NCBI GenBank assembly: GCA_018398765.1
Contig: JAHBMJ010001193.1
Span: 1 to 33,944, forward strand
Source: Chromera velia
Taxonomy: Eukaryota > Sar > Chromeraceae
Length of the DNA: 33,944 nucleotides
Direction: 5' to 3'
In this document: in pieces, positions 32,297-33,944 of the stretch
Numbering within the stretch: the stretch's first letter is position 1
How the letters are laid out: each line of letters opens with the position of its first letter
Notes under the pieces: model-generated
What the model was told of the DNA's origin: nothing
Databases searched by the model: none
The model's input: only the letters and a program-made list of their open reading frames with translations
Made by a program: the position numbers and the translations under genes

Positions 32297-33885
32297 CCCC
32301 ACGGGTGAAGAGTTCACCTTGCCTGCCTACCTACCTGCCTGCTTGTGTGCCTGGCTCCCTTCCCTTCTCACTCCCCTCCGTCCCGTGCCCCTTCCACCCC
32401 CGTACCCGATCACGAATGCGTGCATGCATGTATGCAATGATTGACATGCAGGACCTGTGTGGGAGGACGGGAGTGGATTCTCAACCCCCAGGGGCCTCGT
32501 CTTTCCGGACGGGGAGCCGTCAACCTTCCAGAGCTTTCGTGTTCGCGTGTACGGAGAGGGTCTTTTCTCGACTGCGCACATTCTTTTCCTCCCGGCGACG
32601 GAATTCTGCGGACAGCAAGTCAGTTTTACGGGCAGAGAGAGAGAGAGAGAACAGGAGACGGATAGCGAAAAGACAGGTAGAGAAAAGAGACACTTCTACT
32701 CGGGATCCACAAAAATTGCAGACTTCCGAAAATATCCTGTGCTCCTCAATCACATGTCATATCACGCACTCTTTCTGTTGCTCGGCACCCGCAGGATATC
32801 AGACGCATGCGGCAGGTGATCTGGCGTCTTTTGTTTTTGTGCGATTCCGTCTATTTTTTCCTGCATGATTGGAATCTCCAAAAACAAGCTTTCACCCTTA
32901 CCCCTCTCGCTCTGCCAAGAGTCCCGACCAGCTTTCTCTTCAGCGTCTCAGTGTCTCCTGCATCGGCGGTTTCTTTCCTTTTCCCGCTTGCCGGCCGTGC
33001 AGTCAACCAAGATTCAGGAGGAGCGCGCAGCCGTCTCAGTGCTGAAGAAGGGACACGACGCTGCAAGGTCAGTCAGTCAGACATGCAGGCAGCTTGACAG
33101 ATGTGAAAAGAGGTGGACAAGTGCAAACGAGTTCATGCGTTTGTTTTTCCCCGTTTTCCTCCCTCTTGGACTGCCCGCCTTACACCAGGGGAATTAAAGC
33201 GCTTTCATTTTTTTCTTTTTTCTGATCTTTGCCCTGCTCTGTTACACAGGTTTGAAGAGCTCAGAGACACCACCGAGGACGAAAAAAGCCAAGTCGAGGC
33301 CCTCTCAGGCTACAGACCATCGCAAGTCATCACATTTGGACCCATGTTTCTGCGGGAGGCGGGAGCGTACAAGGTCGGTCAGTGACTTTATTTTTGCCTT
33401 CATACATGCGTAGGCAAACACGCACTCTCGTCTGAAAGAGGCACCCGTGGGAAAGGTTATCTCATCCTTTGCACAGACGATTTTGTTGGACTTCATCAAG
33501 AGCCTTCTTCGAAGAAAGTGCTGTACATCTTTCACTCTTATCCTGCCTACTTCCGGACTGACTCACCCACATTTTCTGAAGGGCGGTCATCTGTCCTGTC
33601 TCTTCGATTGCATTCTCTTCGCTGTATCTTTTTGTCTGTCTGTCTGTCTGTCTGTCTATCCTTTGCATTGCACCTTGCTGCCTGCCACTAATCATCTCTG
33701 TTCCTTCCCCTCTCCTGACTGAACGTGCAGATTTGTTATTGGGACGGGGACCTCGAGGGCCTCTCTTACAAGGCGGCACACAAAGTGACCAACGCATGGG
33801 AGATTGAACCCATCAGCCCCACAAGCTTGCAGTACTGCCCTCCGGAGAGCATCAACGTGCCCGAGACCGCCGTTGAAAACCCAGA
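15099..33885 (+). CDS. Gene B: giant secreted or surface modular protein (C-terminus outside window)
   Basis: Exons: 15099-15177, 15523-16137, 16504-16786, 17359-17457, 17808-17872, 18249-18427, 19881-19997, 20263-20550, 20932-20993, 21221-21414, 21627-21756, 21982-22246, 22726-22831, 23135-23371, 23725-24019, 24323-24416, 24622-24877, 25288-25676, 26037-26145, 26866-27207, 27436-27780, 28087-28365, 28704-29123, 29345-29569, 29760-29941, 30174-30437, 30833-30934, 31198-31291, 31495-31962, 32452-32618, 33003-33067, 33250-33373, 33731-33885. They give 2,364 residues in one continuous phase. The protein has a signal peptide, the N-terminal domain shared with gene A, two EGF-like units, then modules built on CWC-type and RLCN-type Cys cores, with many NxS/T sites. 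It is extracellular by inference; the function is unknown. The last exon probably ends at donor GTCAGTCG (33886), so the gene continues; otherwise its frame would stop at 33914. Weakest parts: exon 5 (acceptor without a good pyrimidine tract) and the exon 15-16 junction. By analogy with gene A, GCC2/GCC3 repeats and membrane segments may follow. Confidence 0.75.
15523..16137 (+). other. Gene B exon 2: shared N-terminal domain plus first EGF-like unit
   Basis: The first 136 residues match exon 2 of gene A in the blocks [42 protein letters not shown] and GWFEGPWW. After a linker, [15 protein letters not shown] and [16 protein letters not shown] give the six-Cys spacing of an EGF-like unit. The exon ends in phase 1, typical of EGF exons. 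Confidence 0.75.
16504..16786 (+). other. Gene B exon 3: calcium-binding EGF-like unit
   Basis: [20 protein letters not shown] followed by [13 protein letters not shown] has the acidic start (I-D-D-C), the six Cys and the aromatic residue of a calcium-binding EGF domain. It is followed by [11 protein letters not shown] and a linker. Donor GTCAGT at 16787, phase 2. Confidence 0.75.
17359..20550 (+). other. Gene B exons 4-8: first CWC-type module
   Basis: Exons 4-6 carry [10 protein letters not shown], then [17 protein letters not shown] and [18 protein letters not shown], an alternating beta-rich pattern. Exon 7 ends GVWR and exon 8 begins ICMCYSKQ, the local form of the Y-x-I-C-W-C core seen again further on. 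Exon 8 also has [10 protein letters not shown] and FDFCFWG. No family is recognised. Exon 5 is tentative. Confidence 0.55.
18449..19520 (+). repeat. 1.07 kb GAA/AAG tract in gene B intron 6
   Basis: An almost pure purine tract on the sense strand made of GAA triplets with AAAAAG and GAC variants. A recognisable block with AAAAGAAGAAAAAGAAGAG recurs at about 18762, 19066, 19270 and 19415, so longer units have been duplicated within the tract. It lies between exon 6 (donor GTCCGT at 18428) and exon 7 (19881). Long GAA tracts form triplex and sticky DNA and hamper transcription in the human frataxin gene; an effect here is inference. Confidence 0.9.
20700..20825. repeat. TCTG/TTTC tetranucleotide-rich tract in gene B intron 8
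   Basis: Imperfect (TCTG)n and (TTTC)n runs, pyrimidine-rich on the gene strand. Confidence 0.75.
20932..22831 (+). other. Gene B exons 9-13: second CWC-type module
   Basis: Content: [58 protein letters not shown], then [41 protein letters not shown] and [14 protein letters not shown]. Exon 13 starts [15 protein letters not shown] and ends YLKG, the split Gly codon joining GP of the next exon. The order of a strand-rich lectin- or lipase-like region followed by ICWC and a GP joint recurs in this protein. NxS/T sites are frequent. Confidence 0.65.
21595..21622. repeat. (CATC)n next to gene B exon 11 acceptor
   Basis: CATC repeats run directly into CTGCAG at the exon 11 acceptor (21627). Confidence 0.8.
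23135..24416 (+). other. Gene B exons 14-16: linker domain with Cys
   Basis: Exon 14 begins [20 protein letters not shown] and has [20 protein letters not shown]. Exon 15 holds [44 protein letters not shown] and EVACPQR, a Cys-rich block. Exon 16 follows with [11 protein letters not shown] and FCTQTLKG. Junctions: donor GTTGGT at 23372 is unusual, and exon 15 was ended at GTCAGT (24020) because it joins exon 16 in phase. Confidence 0.55.
24622..27780 (+). other. Gene B exons 17-21: tandem RLCN-type Cys modules
   Basis: Three related modules are encoded by exons 18+19 (25288-25676, 26037-26145), exon 20 (26866-27207) and exon 21 (27436-27780). Each has an aromatic start, a C-x-x-x-G-x-x-x-C-x-x-x-E core ([47 protein letters not shown]) and ends with a CC pair (VFCCAD, YSCCEK, YTCCPH). 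Exons 20 and 21 are nearly equal in length (342 and 345 nt) and are bounded by phase-1 introns. Exon 17 carries a degenerate form ([15 protein letters not shown]). The core resembles C-type-lectin or Link folds only at motif level. Confidence 0.65.
26721..26824. repeat. (CT)n(GT)n tract in gene B intron 19
   Basis: A CT-rich run (26721-26795) followed by GT repeats, about 40 bases before the exon 20 acceptor. Confidence 0.8.
28087..29941 (+). other. Gene B exons 22-25: third CWC-type module and charged linker
   Basis: Exon 22 has [15 protein letters not shown] and [19 protein letters not shown], ending HVAG. Exon 23 begins [15 protein letters not shown] and has [14 protein letters not shown] and [14 protein letters not shown], ending IVRG. 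Exon 24 ([22 protein letters not shown]) and exon 25 ([19 protein letters not shown]) are charged and Pro/Ser-rich, with two RRRL(S/T) sites. Confidence 0.65.
31292..31308 (+). repeat. (GTCG)n at gene B exon 28 donor
   Basis: The intron begins with four GTCG units, so the first of several GT dinucleotides is used as donor to keep phase. Confidence 0.7.
32131..32294. repeat. Compound (AC)n(AG)n(ACAG)n(AC)n tract in gene B intron 29
   Basis: AC repeats, then AG, ACAG/AGAC and again AC repeats, with no coding support. It is purine-rich on the gene strand. Confidence 0.85.
33632..33657. repeat. (TGTC)n in gene B intron 32
   Basis: A short TGTC tetranucleotide run upstream of the exon 33 acceptor. 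Confidence 0.75.
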
Positions 33886-33944
33886 GTCAGTCGACAAACA
33901 CACTGAAGGGCCGTAGATTTGAAAAGCAAAAGAAGAAAAGGGAG
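33886..33944 (+). other. Probable intron start at the right edge
   Basis: The sequence after the GTCAGTCG donor keeps the exon 33 frame open only to a TAG at 33914. I read it as intron 33 of gene B; the alternative is that the gene ends there. Confidence 0.45.

Larger units (their letters stand above)
30174..33885 (+). other. Gene B exons 26-33: fourth and fifth CWC-like modules
   Basis: Exons 26-28 give [51 protein letters not shown] and LGTFAFLG. Exon 29 begins with the GP joint and holds [32 protein letters not shown] and [13 protein letters not shown], ending ILRG. Exon 30 starts [10 protein letters not shown] and has PATEFCGQQ. Exons 31-32 ([29 protein letters not shown]) look helical and end GAYK, joining [10 protein letters not shown] of exon 33. 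The module grammar is the same as upstream. Confidence 0.6.

Noticed and set aside
31994..32868. Long frames through the AC/AG repeat tract
   Set aside because: They arise from microsatellites in intron 29; exons 29 and 30 of gene B flank them in phase.
1..33944. CRISPR arrays, rRNA genes or bacterial operons
   Set aside because: No spaced identical repeats, no rRNA-like conserved blocks, and gene structure is intron-rich eukaryotic.

Overview
The window is nuclear DNA of a unicellular eukaryote, most likely an alveolate (a chromerid or close relative of apicomplexans). The genes are split into many short exons with GT-AG introns and TGCAG acceptors. Two of the three encode very large secretory-route proteins of the Cys-rich (GCC2/GCC3, ephrin-receptor-like) kind common in alveolates, TGCATGCA elements are frequent, and microsatellites fill the introns. 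The organism assignment is an inference from these traits, not from a marker gene.

Layout. Gene A (minus strand, 7982 to 202, 15 exons, about 1,355 aa) encodes a signal peptide, a novel N-terminal domain, a PAN/apple-like Cys region, Cys-rich GCC2/GCC3-type repeats, a multi-pass membrane core and a Lys-rich tail. Gene B (plus strand, 15099 to beyond the right edge, 33 exons in view, at least 2,364 aa) begins with a paralogous signal peptide and the same N-terminal domain, then two EGF-like units and a long exon-modular ectodomain. A and B are head to head, and the homology runs through exon 1, the position of intron 1 and roughly 330-400 bp upstream, so the two 5' ends are arms of an inverted duplication. 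Between the arms lie an AT-rich island with small hairpin repeats (8345-9260), a stretch with no gene I can support (9260-11875) and gene C (minus strand, 14328 to 11876, 5 exons, 438 aa), which looks like a class I SAM-dependent methyltransferase.

How the genes may relate. A and B look like cell-surface or secreted paralogues that share a start region and promoter ancestry but differ in ectodomain: short and membrane-anchored in A, very long and modular in B, whose C-terminus is outside the window. Gene C is an intracellular enzyme with no visible functional link to the pair.

Method limit. Exons were assembled by eye from open frames, splice sites and codon-phase agreement. All junctions of A, B and C given here are phase-consistent, but no transcript or database search supports them. 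The most notable signals are the inverted paralogue pair with its undescribed N-terminal domain, the three tandem exon-encoded Cys modules in gene B, the unusual GTC-type 5' splice sites with tandem GTCR repeats, and a 1.07 kb GAA tract inside an intron of gene B.
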